Source: Roridomyces roridus | Lineage: Eukaryota; Basidiomycota; Agaricomycetes; Agaricales; Mycenaceae | Length of the DNA: 64,000 bases | NCBI GenBank assembly: GCA_029378245.1 | Contig: JARKIF010000016.1 | Span: 682,001-746,000, forward strand | Reading direction: 5' to 3' | Part shown: piece by piece, positions 23,337 through 33,739 of the stretch | How positions within the stretch are numbered: the stretch's first letter is position 1 | Layout: every line of letters starts with the position of its first letter | Notes under the pieces: generated by a model | Told to the model about the DNA's origin: nothing | Database searches by the model: none | The model's input: only the letters and a program-made list of their open reading frames with translations | Translations under genes and position numbers: made by a program

Positions 23337-24635
23337 TCACAAGCCTTGGATCTGCACGATGAGGAATTGCTTCTCGTCGCTGAATTGCTCGTCTGTCAGT
23401 GTCTCAGCGTGCATCCAAGGAAGGGGGGAGCTTGGAAGACGACATACCCTCCTTGTCGTTGTGGAAGGTCTTGAGGAACGCAAGGAGCTTGTCCTTGTTT
23501 CTCCGAAGGATCGTCTCAATCTGCGGCGGCTTCTTGGGGTTCGCGACGAACACCTGATGACGAGACATCAGATACAGCACAAGCGCAGACAGTGACACGC
23601 GCACCTTGAAGACATGGAAGGCCTCAAACTGAATGTTCTTGCTCTTGTCCCGGAGCAGGTTCATCATCATCTTGAGGTTCGCCTCGTTCGCGATGTACTT
23701 TGTCATGACATTAAAGTTGGCGCGGTCGAGCAGAATCTCGCCAAGCAGCTTCAGGGACTGCCGCTTGGTGACGTAGTTGTTGGAAAGAATGAGGGTGGTG
23801 AAGGAGGAGAAGAACTGGGACAAGTTAGATACAGCATGGGTTTGACACAATAAACGCACTCGGTCGTAGTTCTTGTCCAGATACTCGGCGACCATGGGTT
23901 TGTGCCTCGTCAGCGTCTCCTTGAGGTTGGCAAACGCATCGCACGATATACCGAACGTGGTCGTTTCGATGTAATGCGGGAACTTGTAGAATCTGCGAGC
24001 GCCGTCAGCGTCGGGATACCCACTAAGCAGCGGGACTGACTGATCCGAGTACAGAAGGATCTTGCTAAGCTGCTCGTGGCGCAGCATCTCCTTCAGTATC
24101 ATCCCGGTATTGAGCGCGACCTCCTCGTTCTCGTAGCCTGCAAGAGCGGCGAAGATGACCTCGTGCTTGCCAGTCAGGTACTCGACGGTCGGCCATCGGG
24201 CACCTATCTGTCGTCGCAGAAGGTTGTTGAAGATCTGAACAACATCCTTCCGAGCCTCAAACTCGAAACGAGCGATGTTGACGACAAGATGGTGTAGCAG
24301 ATCGGTGTTGTACGTCTCCTGCGCGAGCTGGGCGACGAGTTCTGGTAGTGGGTCTGAACCCGTCGTGAGCACGCTGTGGTGGCAGAAGTCGGACGAGGGC
24401 TACACACCACCATCGCCGTATAGAATCCCCTTTATCTGCTGTAGATTCTTTGAAATGTCCTCGGCAGCCTAGTACAGGGCCGGATTAGAAAACGCGATGG
24501 CGATGTAGAGATATGGCGGCGCACCTTTCGCCGAACCTCTCCACCTGGCGCACCATGGTCTAGTCTCGGGATTGCGTCTCGTAGGCCGCGAACGAGGTCT
24601 GGGGGAGTCCGTTGCTTTGTCTTGAAGAAGTTCAT
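23337..24635 (-). CDS. HYM1: MO25 / Hym1 scaffold protein
   Basis: Armadillo-type scaffold that activates STE20/LKB1-family kinases and, in fungi, acts in the RAM/MOR network for polarised growth and cell separation. Begins MNFFKTKQRTPPDLVRGLRD, the family N-terminus. Later exons carry HHLVVNIARFEFEARKDVV, NNLLRRQIGARWPTVEYL, YENEEVALNTGMILKEMLRH, FYKFPHYIETTTFGISCDAF and FVANPKKPPQIETILRRNKD. The end, FSDEKQFLIVQIQGL, matches the conserved C-terminus. About six introns; total near 335 residues, as expected. No lesions seen. Confidence 0.96.
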
Positions 24636-25634
24636 CTGAGGGGCCAGACGGAGGACCAGAACAGGGAAGAATGAAAGACAAAGAGACGAAACGCCGACGC
24701 GGGAAAAAGAAAGAAAGGCTGTAAAGCCCTAGTTGGTGGCCAAAGCGGGTCGGGGGTGGTAAGCGGCCAAGGCGTTGTTGACTCTCCTGCTGATATCCCA
24801 ATTGGGAATCTGCCTGTCAACCAAACTCGTCGCGGATAAATCTCTAGTTTCATTTCTCTGCAGCCACCGTATTGCGCTGCAGTCTAGCCCAATCTGTGAC
24901 CCACTTGCCTGTTCCCCTGCTATCGTCTGTGGGTCTTTTCAAGTCACCAGATGTCCTCCGAAGCCCAAATTTGGCCCGCGAGATGACGTCGTCTCATCGG
25001 CTCCAGCCTCCGAGCCTGCTCGTGAGTATTTGAAACTTTTTTTTTTCGGTGCACGATGCTTCGTTTCAAATTAGCAATCTGACGACTTGCCGTATGGTCC
25101 CTGAATCAATGGAGCTCTCAATTTTTACAAAAGGGAATGGCCTAGCGCCTCGAGCGGCTGGGCTATTCCACAGCCCATATGCAAAACTTGCGATGGATTG
25201 GCTATTCCGGTTTATTACACGCGACGCGACCACCTGCTTGCTCTGCTCCACCTCCTGTCCGCAAATTAACTCCACCCTGACCCTGAATGAACGCCTTTAA
25301 AAGCCTGTTAAGATTATATGGCTTACGGACTTCTTCTTTCTCCGCGTCTGGCTGGCTTGTGGACTGGAACTCGTTGGATTTGGATATGGTAACCTGAACG
25401 ACCACGTGAAGTACTGGATGGCCATGTTTCGCCTTCGTATGACGTGTCTGCAATACACGATCTTCAGTCGACTCCAAACTCGATCTAGACCCGGGATCTG
25501 TGCCGTCGCAGTTTCGCTGGAACCTGTCGAGCATTCCAACCCGTCATTGTGTGTGGTTCTCTCTGGTGATGCGCAGGAGTTTTCTGAATCGAATCCAGCT
25601 GATACCCCTGTCTCAGTGTCTGACTCTCTCCACC
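24636..25634. other. Divergent intergenic region, 1 kb
   Basis: No gene recognised. Lies between the MO25 start (reverse) and the first copy of the tandem family (forward). Confidence 0.5.
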
Positions 25635-26600
25635 ATGTCTCTCTCGGGCACTCTCATCTGCTCCAACATCCTTGCTCCGGTGTCCTCGACTCGGCCCCAG
25701 ACTTTCCCAGCAACCTGCGCAGTATTACGCCAAACTCTGCAAACCCTCAGACATCCAATTTCTCCTGCCATTCAATATGACGGGATTCTCTGCCACATAC
25801 ACACCCTGTAACTGAGATTCGGGGGTGGCGAACCGAGGACGTTCAATGCGCGGCTTCAAAAAGACCCCGAGATATCTCTGGTCCAAGGGCTCAAGGATTC
25901 GGAGGGTCAGTGGACATTGGGCTGCGTACCGAAAGACGACTCCGACCGGGCGCGCGGCGTCTGTTTGAACGCAGATGTGGCTCTGGCTTTAGAAAACGAA
26001 ACGGTGCATGTCATATTGACGCTGTCGGGCTGTTTCGAATGCGGATTCCCAGGATCATCGCCTACAAAACATTTTGAAGCTTCTACTATCCGTCACCCTC
26101 ATCAATGAGCTCACTCATCTCCTCAAAAACCATTTTCTTCCCCACCCGAACGGTGCTGAAAACTACGTCGAGGCTGAAGCTGGATGGAGTCTGGAGAAGG
26201 CCCTCCTCGGCGGTCATATCCGCGTAACCTGGGAATCCGTAACAGAAATAGGAGTCGTCGAGAAAATTGCCAGACTTTCGCTTGTGCCGGACCGCGAGAA
26301 CGAAGAGCGCCTCATCGGTACGATGGCTCATCCATTCCAGTTCTCTCTATGCTGAACCATTTCTTAGTGGACTCGGATATGGAAGCGTATTTAGCGGCGT
26401 TGGATTCGGCATGCATCCTCAAATTATTCGACCTTGAATTGACGCGCGTTGGGCAGGGGGTCCCGTCTATGGTCACCACTCGAGGGTCTTCCCCGAATGA
26501 CTGGACGCGGTGGCCGCCTCGCATGAAGTTGGAGCCTGGTCAAGTGTGGACCTTGGTCGGTGCAAATCGAGCCCCGTTCACGGAGGGTGTTATGGGTTGA
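25635..26600 (+). pseudogene. Tandem zincin-like family, copy 1 (broken)
   Basis: First of five paralogues. It starts MSLSGTLICSNILAPVSS, like copy 2. A TAA stop at 25809-25811 interrupts the frame, and the following homology (WRTEDVQ against WSPEDTR in copy 2) is in a different frame, so at least one frameshift exists. GCVPKDDSDRARGVCLNADV matches copy 3 but misses the KYGEG block. The metal-motif position reads NELTH, lacking the first histidine of HExxH. The downstream GGHIRVTWES and LEPGQVWTLVGANRAPF blocks are still recognisable, but the final YTYEDQQ helix is absent. Confidence 0.75.
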
Positions 26601-27096
26601 ATATGTATGTAGTACATATACTTGCCCGTTCGGAGGGATAGCATCCATCTTGTTGTTGACCGATATAGAACGCCATGATGTTGTTTACTTCCTCTTCAGA
26701 GTCTTTTCCAGGACGTCCACCAGCTTCGGTAGCCTTCCAACAAATCGGTATCCTGGGTCTCTGCGCCCCCGTTCTTGAGGCCCATAGTGCTTTTGTCCTT
26801 CGTCGGACGTGCCTTTTTATCACCCACTTCATCGCAGCCACGCCAGCTCGCGAATGTAGGAGACCACTCATCTCGACGTACGGGATGTGGGTCCCATGGC
26901 CAGTGTCACCGCGGGATCGCGCAAAATGCCGCTTGACGCCGCTGCGACCCTTGCCTTGATCACTGCCCTCCCTCCACGACGGCCTCCGGCCTGCCAGATC
27001 GATTCCGAGACAGAGACGCAGGCGGAAATTCTCCACAGCGTAGCTCGATGACGGCGGCAACTGACGATCGGGACAAACCTCCTGTCTCTCTTCACC
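26601..27096. other. Spacer in tandem array, 500 bp
   Basis: No gene. The 40 bp before the copy 2 ATG resemble the leaders of copies 3 and 5 (a GACGATCGG block and a pyrimidine-rich tract). Confidence 0.45.
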
Positions 27097-28122
27097 ATGT
27101 CGCTCTCGGGGCTCATCATCTGTGAAAATGTCTTTGAGGACCCCAACGCGGCGCAAAACTTCCCCGCGACACTCTCAATAGTGCAACAGACGATGACAGC
27201 GCTCAAAGAATCCCTGGCAGCCCACTGCACCTACGCCTCCGTACTCAATAGCGTCGGGGTTCTACGCCGTAAATACCGAATGTGGAGCCCGGAGGATACG
27301 AGGACCCTGCTGCAGAATGATCCCACCATCGTGTTGGTGCGGGGGCTCAAGGCGCCGGGTGTGGGTTGGCTCTGGGGCTGCGTGGCCCTACAAGATGCCG
27401 ACCGGGCCAAATACGGGGAAGGGATCTGCTTGAACGGGGACATTGCACTGGCAATGGAGTCCGATACAACGGTGCGCGTATATGTACATTGTGTCGTTCT
27501 TCCCATGCTCATTGCTACCAGGACCCTTTCCTCCGCGACGTATGCAGAACGATGTTTTCTGTTACCGTCATCCGCGGGATGATGCACCTGCTGAACCATC
27601 ATGCCTTCCCAGACAAGCGCCTGGAGCCGACTCCTTTTGCGTTTGGCCATGGGAATCTTGGGCTCGAGTTGGAGGATCTTCTCCTCGACGGCCACATTGC
27701 TATAACATGGACGTCGCAGCCCGACATCGGCGACCTCTCAGCAGTCGAACGAGTGACTGTGGTCCAGAGGCCCATAAACAACGAGTACAAGGAGGTCCAA
27801 CTCCGTAAGCATTCATTGACCGTCTCTTCTGCGTACTGAGATTTACTCAGTGGGGCATCATTTGACCGAGTATCTCGAATCCATAGCCAACGGCCAGTTC
27901 CTTTCAGTCGCGTCCTTTGAGGATGCTCAGCCAGTCAAACCACCTAAACTTCCCATGGTGCGCGACCGTGGCTGGGTCCTCCGGCGCAGTACAGGGATCC
28001 TCTTGGAACCCGGTCAAGTCTCGAATGGGGCCGGGTGCGGGAGACTCTTTACATACGAGGACCAGCAGGCCGTCATAGCAAGGGAGGCTGCTCGGGCTGC
28101 TGAGGAAGAGTGGGACAGTTGA
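27097..28122 (+). CDS. Tandem zincin-like family, copy 2 (motif lost)
   Basis: Three exons with clean splice sites (introns at about 27473-27531 and 27806-27850) give about 305 residues. It starts MSLSGLIICENVFEDPNAAQ. The shared block DRAKYGEGICLNGDIALAME is intact. Where copies 3 and 5 have HEIMH this protein has RGMMH, so two of the three residues of an HExxH site are replaced. The later GLELEDLLLDGHIAITWTS and LEPGQV blocks and the terminal FTYEDQQAVIAREAARAAEE helix remain. No signal peptide, so probably intracellular. The reading frame is intact although a zinc site would be lost, which suggests a retained non-catalytic role or early decay. Confidence 0.75.
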
Positions 28123-28220
28123 GCAGGAGCCGAGTTCGTCTGTATCTCTTAATTCCAATCACAATCTGAGTCAAGTTTTAGTCAAGGACGATCGGTTACC
28201 CTTCTCCTCTCCACACCACC

Positions 28221-29268
28221 ATGTCCTCGCTTTCTGGCACTGTCTTGTGCAAAGACCTCTGCAACGACCCCGACGCCCGACGCCGATTTCCGGAGACGTT
28301 CGCCGTCGTAGAGCAAACCATGAATGCGCTCAGGCGGTCATCCCTGACCCACATGCGTTACGCGAACCGGCTGAACGACATTGTAGCTGACCGGGATATT
28401 GACTGCGACAATCTCAAAATGTGGATACAGGAAGATATCAAAGCTTGGTTCCGGGCGAATCTCAATGTCTGGCTGGTGGCAGGGCTCACCCGGGAGCAAG
28501 ATGGATCGATCTGGGGCTGCGTCCCCAAGAGCGACGTGGACCGAGCAAAGTACGGGGAGGGTATCTGCCTGAACGGCAATATAGTTCAAGTGCTAGAGTC
28601 GAGAGACACCGTGTGTGTTGTTCTTATATCACCTCTTCACATGCTCATTCATCTACCAGGAACCATACCTCAGGAACGTCTGCAGAATCATGTTGTCCGT
28701 TACGTTGGCGCATGAGATTATGCATCTCCTCGATTTGCTGGCCTTTCCAGAGTGGCGAATGAAAAAAACGCCGCCAGGAGTTGATGATGAGGAGTCGGGC
28801 TTCAAGCTCGAGGCTGGACTTTGCGGTGGATATATCAGGGTCAGTTGGGAGAACGAGGACGACAAAGACCAAATGGCCAAGATCTCGCATCTCACATTTC
28901 GGGAGAGGTTCAGCAAGGAGGAAGATCCCGACGCACTATTGGGTATGCATTCATTCATTCCTTCATCTCCGTTTTCGTGTACTGTACTGAGAAAAAGGTC
29001 AGCGGAACACGTCCAAGAGTGGTTCGACAAGCTTGCGCAGGGCGAGATCATGGAGTTCTCAGCGTTCAAGGATGTGACCAATACCCAAATTCCGGTATCC
29101 ATGGGGCGCCGCCGTGGGCCTCGCAATTCTTCCCGGTCCCTTCCTGGAGGATACACAACATATCCCCTGAAACCTGGTCAAGTCTCGATGTTGGTGGGAG
29201 CTCGCCGAGCACCCTCCAATCGACCGTACACGTACGAGGACCAGCAGGCGGACATTGCTGGCCGCTGA
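28221..29268 (+). CDS. Tandem zincin-like family, copy 3 (HExxH present)
   Basis: Starts MSSLSGTVLCKDLCNDPDAR at 28221. Exon 1 ends ESRDT at a GTGTGT donor near 28612 and exon 2 begins EPYLRNVCRIMLSVTLAHEI. The segment LAHEIMHLLDLLAFPEWR holds an HExxH metalloprotease-type motif in a hydrophobic helix, and about 25 residues later ESGFKLEAGLCGGYIRVSW offers glutamates that could be the third ligand, as in gluzincins. The C-terminal blocks are LKPGQVSMLVGARRAP and PYTYEDQQ. The second intron of copy 5 has no usable join here; instead the region 28943-28997 is open and read through. No signal peptide or membrane helix. About 330 residues. Confidence 0.75.
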
Positions 29269-29365
29269 AGATTGACCGTTTCTCGCTCTATGTATGTATG
29301 TATCTTATCGATGTATTCTATTCGCACAATGGTCACTTAATCCCTCATCTTTCTCCACATTCGTC

Positions 29366-30195
29366 ATGTCGCTCTCGGGCCCGGCTCGTTATCTGTCCAA
29401 ATGTCCTGGAGGACCCCAACACGGCGCAAAACTTCCCCGCAACGCTCTCGATACTGCGTCAGACCATGACTGCGCTCGCCGCTCACACAATCGCGGAAGG
29501 CCCATGTTATCTTACTCGGGTGGACCCAGGACGATATGAAGACCTGGCTACAGGATGATCCCACCATCGGGTTGGTGCGGGGACTCGAGGCGGTGGAAGC
29601 GAGTTGGCTCGGGGGTTGTGTGGCCTTACAAATGCCGAGCCGGCAAAGTATGGGCAAGGGATCTGCATGAACGGGGACCAATCGAGTCCAACGAAACGGT
29701 GCGCGTGTATATTCTATTCTCTCTTCCCATGCTCATGATTATCAGGACCCTTCCTCCGCGACGTATGTATGCAGAACGATGTTGTCGGTTACCGTGTTCT
29801 CTCCGGGGTGATGGACCTGCTGCACGACCACCTGCGCTTCGTCATGAGAGTCTTGGACCTGAGCTGGAGAATGGGTGGTCACATTCTTATCACGTGGACG
29901 TCTCAGCGCGACATCGGCCATCTCTCAACAGTTGAACGAGTGACTGCATCACGAGCCAGCAGACCACGAATGGCATGAGGGCCAAACTCCGTAAGAATTG
30001 GCGGACTCTCCTTCTGCGTACATACATACTGAGATTTGCTCAGGGGAGCAGCATTTGTCAAAACTGTCGCAGACGGCCAGCTCCTTCCAGTCGGTCACTT
30101 TCAAGATGCGCAGCCAGTTTCGGCTCGTAATCCTTTTCAAGCCCGACAAGAGCGGTACGGGGGAAGACCTTATATAACATTCGACTCTTAGAAAA
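29366..30195 (+). pseudogene. Tandem zincin-like family, copy 4 (broken)
   Basis: Closest to copy 2. The first five codons match (MSLSG), then the frame shifts: ICPNVLEDPNTAQNFPATLS continues in another frame, and a further shift follows near 29520 (MKTWLQDDPTIGLVRGL). The KYGEGICLNGD block is disrupted, and the metal-motif site reads SGVMD, with every HExxH residue lost. Traces of GGHILITWTS and DGQLLPVGHFQDAQPV extend to about 30195. No full-length product is possible. Confidence 0.8.
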
Positions 30196-31116
30196 GGGGA
30201 AGAGGAGGAGCAATTGAGCAGACGTGAGCGTCTGTCTCTGAGTGTCCACTGTATAATACATCTAAATCCCATCCTTTCTGTTCGCACTCTGAATATATAT
30301 CCCAGGGCACAGTTCAGCTTCTGTGGTCGACGTTATTGCGGTCTAAATGGGTGAATTTCAGTTGCAGGTCGGTATTGTCGTCGGGCCCTTTGGACGATGC
30401 ATCAGCAGCGAACGACAGGAGCAGGCATTGGCCCCTTGCCATGCGAAACAAGACACCGTGGAGGGGGAGAGGGGATACAAGTGGCGATACGCACTTTGCA
30501 GACACTCACTCCACCTCTGAGATGATACACGAAGCGCGTGCGGTGTGCGAGCTGTGAGGAGCGAAGTGCTTGAAATGTATCCTAGAGTCGTTCTGCAGTA
30601 GGAAAGAAAGTCAGAATGAGCGCATAAGCGCATATACGAGGGTCAGACGTACTATGCTGCCTCTGAACTCTGCAGTGACGCTTCTGGCAAGGCTGCAAGG
30701 GGCTGAAGCGGTGTACGTACTCGAAAGCGTCCGCCGTGTCGCCGCTTGCTGCCAGCGTCAAGCCCAGGAAGCGATCATCTCGTCATGGCGGTGCCTTCCA
30801 GCAGTCAGGGAGGATGAGGAAGGCGAAGGCGGAAGATGAGGCACGAACTAGGACAGTCGTGTACTTAACGCGAGTTTCGAGCATGCCTGAGAAGAGCCTT
30901 AAAAGTTTTGCGTTACCCTTGGGGCGGCTGAATCAGGATGAGCCTGGCTGAAAGCGCCTGTTTAAGAACCTTGTGTGTCGAGTCTAGCCTGGACGTACCT
31001 TGCAGAGTCCTTCACCCTTTCTTTTCTGGTGATGGACGATGGGGAGGGCCGAGAGAAAGGGGCAGAAGCCGATGCTGAGTCAACGATCGGTTGACCTCTC
31101 TCCTCTCCGCACCACC
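30196..31116. other. Spacer in tandem array, 0.9 kb
   Basis: No gene recognised. The 35 bp before the copy 5 ATG (31082-31116) closely match the leader of copy 3 (28185-28220), including a CTCCTCTCC tract ending ACCACC before the ATG. Confidence 0.5.
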
Positions 31117-32208
31117 ATGTCCTCGCTTACTGGGATTGTCCTCTGCAAAGATATCTGTCGGGACGTTAACGCACAAGACCTGTACCCGGAGACAGTCGCC
31201 GTTATTCAACAAACTATGACTGCCCTCAGGCGGTCAACCAAGGCCCACCAGCGATATGCCAATATCATCAATGATATAGCTGAGAAGCGCGGCCTCGACC
31301 ACTTCAAATTCTGGCGGCAGGAAGACGTCAAGAAGTGGTTCTGCCCGGACGTGTATATCTCGTTGGTCGCAGGGCTCAAGCAGGAGCACGAGGGATGGAT
31401 GTGGGGTTGCTTCCCCAAGAGCGACGTGGACCGGGCGAAGTACGGGGAGGGTATCTGCCTGAACGGAGATATCGTTCAAGTGCTCGAGTCGAAAGACACT
31501 GTGCGTGTCTTGCTTATATCACTTCTTCCCATGCTCATTCCTCTATCAGACGCCATACCTCAAAGATGTCTGCGAAATAATGCTGGCCATTACCTTGGCG
31601 CATGAGATCATGCATCTCCTGAACTGGCTCATTTTCCCTGAATACCGAATGGAGAGAACACCGCCTGGAGTCGGGAATAGCGAGTCGGGCTTTGAGCTCG
31701 AGGCGAGACTTTTTGGGGGGCATATTCAGGCCGTATGGGAGGAGAAGGCGCACCAGGGACAAGTGCGGAAGATTAGGGATTTAAGTTTCCGGAAGAAGGG
31801 TTGGAAGCCAGAAGATCCTGATGCATTACTGAGTATGTATTCACTTTCATTCCTCATCTTCCCTTTCTGTACTGACAAAATGATTAGAGGATTCACACCT
31901 CGAGGAGTGGACCCGCAAACTCGCGGAGGGCGAGCTCATAGACTTCTCGTCGTTTGATGATGTACATATATATGGTGCACTTCCCACCATTCATGATCCG
32001 CGGGCGTGGGCCTCTCAGCTCTCCAGTCCAATTGGCCGAGGGAGCGGGTTTGGGGCTCATCACACGTCCGGGCGCGTTGAAACCCGGCCAGGTCTCAGTA
32101 ATGGTGGGAGCTCACCGAGCGCCCTGGAATCGACCATACACATATGAGGACCAGCAGCGGGACCTGGGAACTGCAAGGCGAGCTGCCGAGGCTGCTGCTC
32201 AAGATTGA
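31117..32208 (+). CDS. Tandem zincin-like family, copy 5 (HExxH present, possible 3' frameshift)
   Basis: Starts MSSLTGIVLCKDICRDVNAQ and is closest to copy 3. Blocks are DRAKYGEGICLNGDIVQVLE, then after an intron (about 31500-31550) YLKDVCEIMLAITLAHEIMH, with HEIMH intact, LLNWLIFPEYRMERTPPG, and ESGFELEARLFGGHIQAVW. A second intron (about 31831-31888) joins to HLEEWTRKLAEGELIDFSSF. Shortly afterwards, around 31960-31975, the conserved C-terminus (LKPGQVSVMVGAHRAPWNRP, YTYEDQQ) continues in a different frame over a TA-rich stretch, so either an unresolved intron or a one-base indel is present. The terminal helix is AARRAAEAAA-like. Probably intracellular. Confidence 0.7.
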
Positions 32209-32587
32209 TCATGATGTGTATTTGAACGATGAACGATGTACTTTATTCGCGCAATGGTCAACGGCTTCCAGCTGGATTTCGCCGGAAAACAAAGCAACTT
32301 GGAGCGCTGGCCTCTTCGGGTGCGGTCACAAAGCCAAGGTTTCATGATGAGACAGTGCAATTGGAAGCGGTGTCGACAGGTCACGATTGGCAGCGTTGGT
32401 GAGGAACCTTGAGGGCAGTGAAAGTAGCGTAGCGACGTAAAGCTCCATGCATTTTAATCCGACATTAGCAGCAGGGAAAGGACGAAAAGATGTACATGGA
32501 CACGAAGGCGGAATATAATAGCTGACAAGAGGAGGGTCCGGGCATTAGATACGGTGTGTAGGTACGCGGGAGGAGGTCTCGCATCGC
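32209..32587. other. Intergenic, 380 bp, convergent
   Basis: Shared 3' region of copy 5 (forward) and the synaptobrevin gene (reverse). Nothing else recognised. Confidence 0.5.
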
Positions 32588-33263
32588 CTAGTGCTTGGTA
32601 GCCTTGACGATGGAGACGACAATGATGATGATGATGACTGCAATAGCACCACCGATGATGAGGCGCATCTGGGGGTGGGTGAGGCGAGGGCGGGTAGGGA
32701 GGAGGAGGTCGACGCACCTTCATGTCTTTCCACCTTTAGAAGCGAATCAATGACGGAGCGTGAGAGGGTAGGCGGGCAGGGAGAGAAAGGGAGCAGAAGC
32801 CGTGAGTGAAGACCTTTGTCTGAGCAGGAGGCGGACATACCACATGTTCTGTAGAGTGTCGGGTCAGTGCCAGCAAGAACAAAAAGCGGACAGCAAACGC
32901 ACCTTCCGGACACGGTTGGCGCCACGACGGAAGCCCTGAGCGCTTACTGCCAGGTTGTCTGGTAGAGAAACATTGAGACGCTGTCCTCCCGTTCAGAGTA
33001 CGAGCGGCGACAGACCAGTCTTGTCTTGCAGAGAGTCGAGACGTTCGCCCCGCTCTGCTACTTTGGTGATATTCTCGCGCATGATGCCGACGGTGTCGTC
33101 GATTTGGGCCTGGATGGCAGCGGTCTTGGCATTGCCCTGGCTGCCTCCTGCAGCAGGGGCACCGCCAGCGCCGTTGCGGGGCAAGTAGGGGTCGTATGGC
33201 TCTGACCTGGTGGTGATGTCAGCGGGACTTGCAGCGACTTGGAGACGTAGCAAGGACGGACAT
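32588..33263 (-). CDS. SNC1: Synaptobrevin / v-SNARE (Snc1-like)
   Basis: R-SNARE on secretory and endocytic vesicles that pairs with plasma-membrane t-SNAREs in exocytosis. The protein starts [16 protein letters not shown]. The SNARE helix includes [33 protein letters not shown] (central arginine), [20 protein letters not shown] and WWKDMKMR. A C-terminal anchor ([19 protein letters not shown]) ends KATKH. Length is about 120 residues. I place the start so that an intron (33261-33207) splits the ATG: AT at 33263-33262 and G at 33206. The donor GTCCGT is weak but no other ATG gives the expected MSEPYDPY. The other introns are canonical. Confidence 0.92.
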
Positions 33264-33739
33264 GACTGGTACGTGGGGGTCTGTTGGTGGAGGAGTGAGT
33301 TGGAGAGGACGAGGGCTGCAGGCTGGTACGCACCGTTTCAAACGAGGTGGTGAGAGGGCACTGTCTAGTGATCACGATCCTTGTTTGCGCAGCTCGGCAC
33401 AGCTCCTTACAAGTCCTTACACCGAAATCTTGACAAACAGCGCGCCGAGTCCCGACGCCCACCGACATCTCCGCACCCACTTTTTCCTCCATGGTCTATT
33501 CCACTTTGTCTTGAGGTTACGTGGACTTGTACGGCAGCATTGAGCGGCGTACGTTGAACCCTCCGGGAAATTTGTATGCATCCATACATGGCCATGAGCC
33601 GCCCAGCGGCAAAGAGCATTCTTCTTCAAGTTTCCGTGACGACTTTCTTCAAAGGCCAAAGGAAACATTCCTCAAAGAAACAAAGAGACGGTCAACTTAA
33701 AAATCCTCTTTGTCCGGATGCTTCTTCGTCTACCCTTCC
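33264..33739. other. Divergent intergenic region, 480 bp
   Basis: Promoter space between the synaptobrevin gene (reverse) and the lectin gene (forward). No clear TATA box. Confidence 0.45.

Noticed and set aside
23614..24297. Forward open frames opposite MO25
   Set aside because: They are antisense shadows of a strongly conserved coding region and carry no motif of their own.
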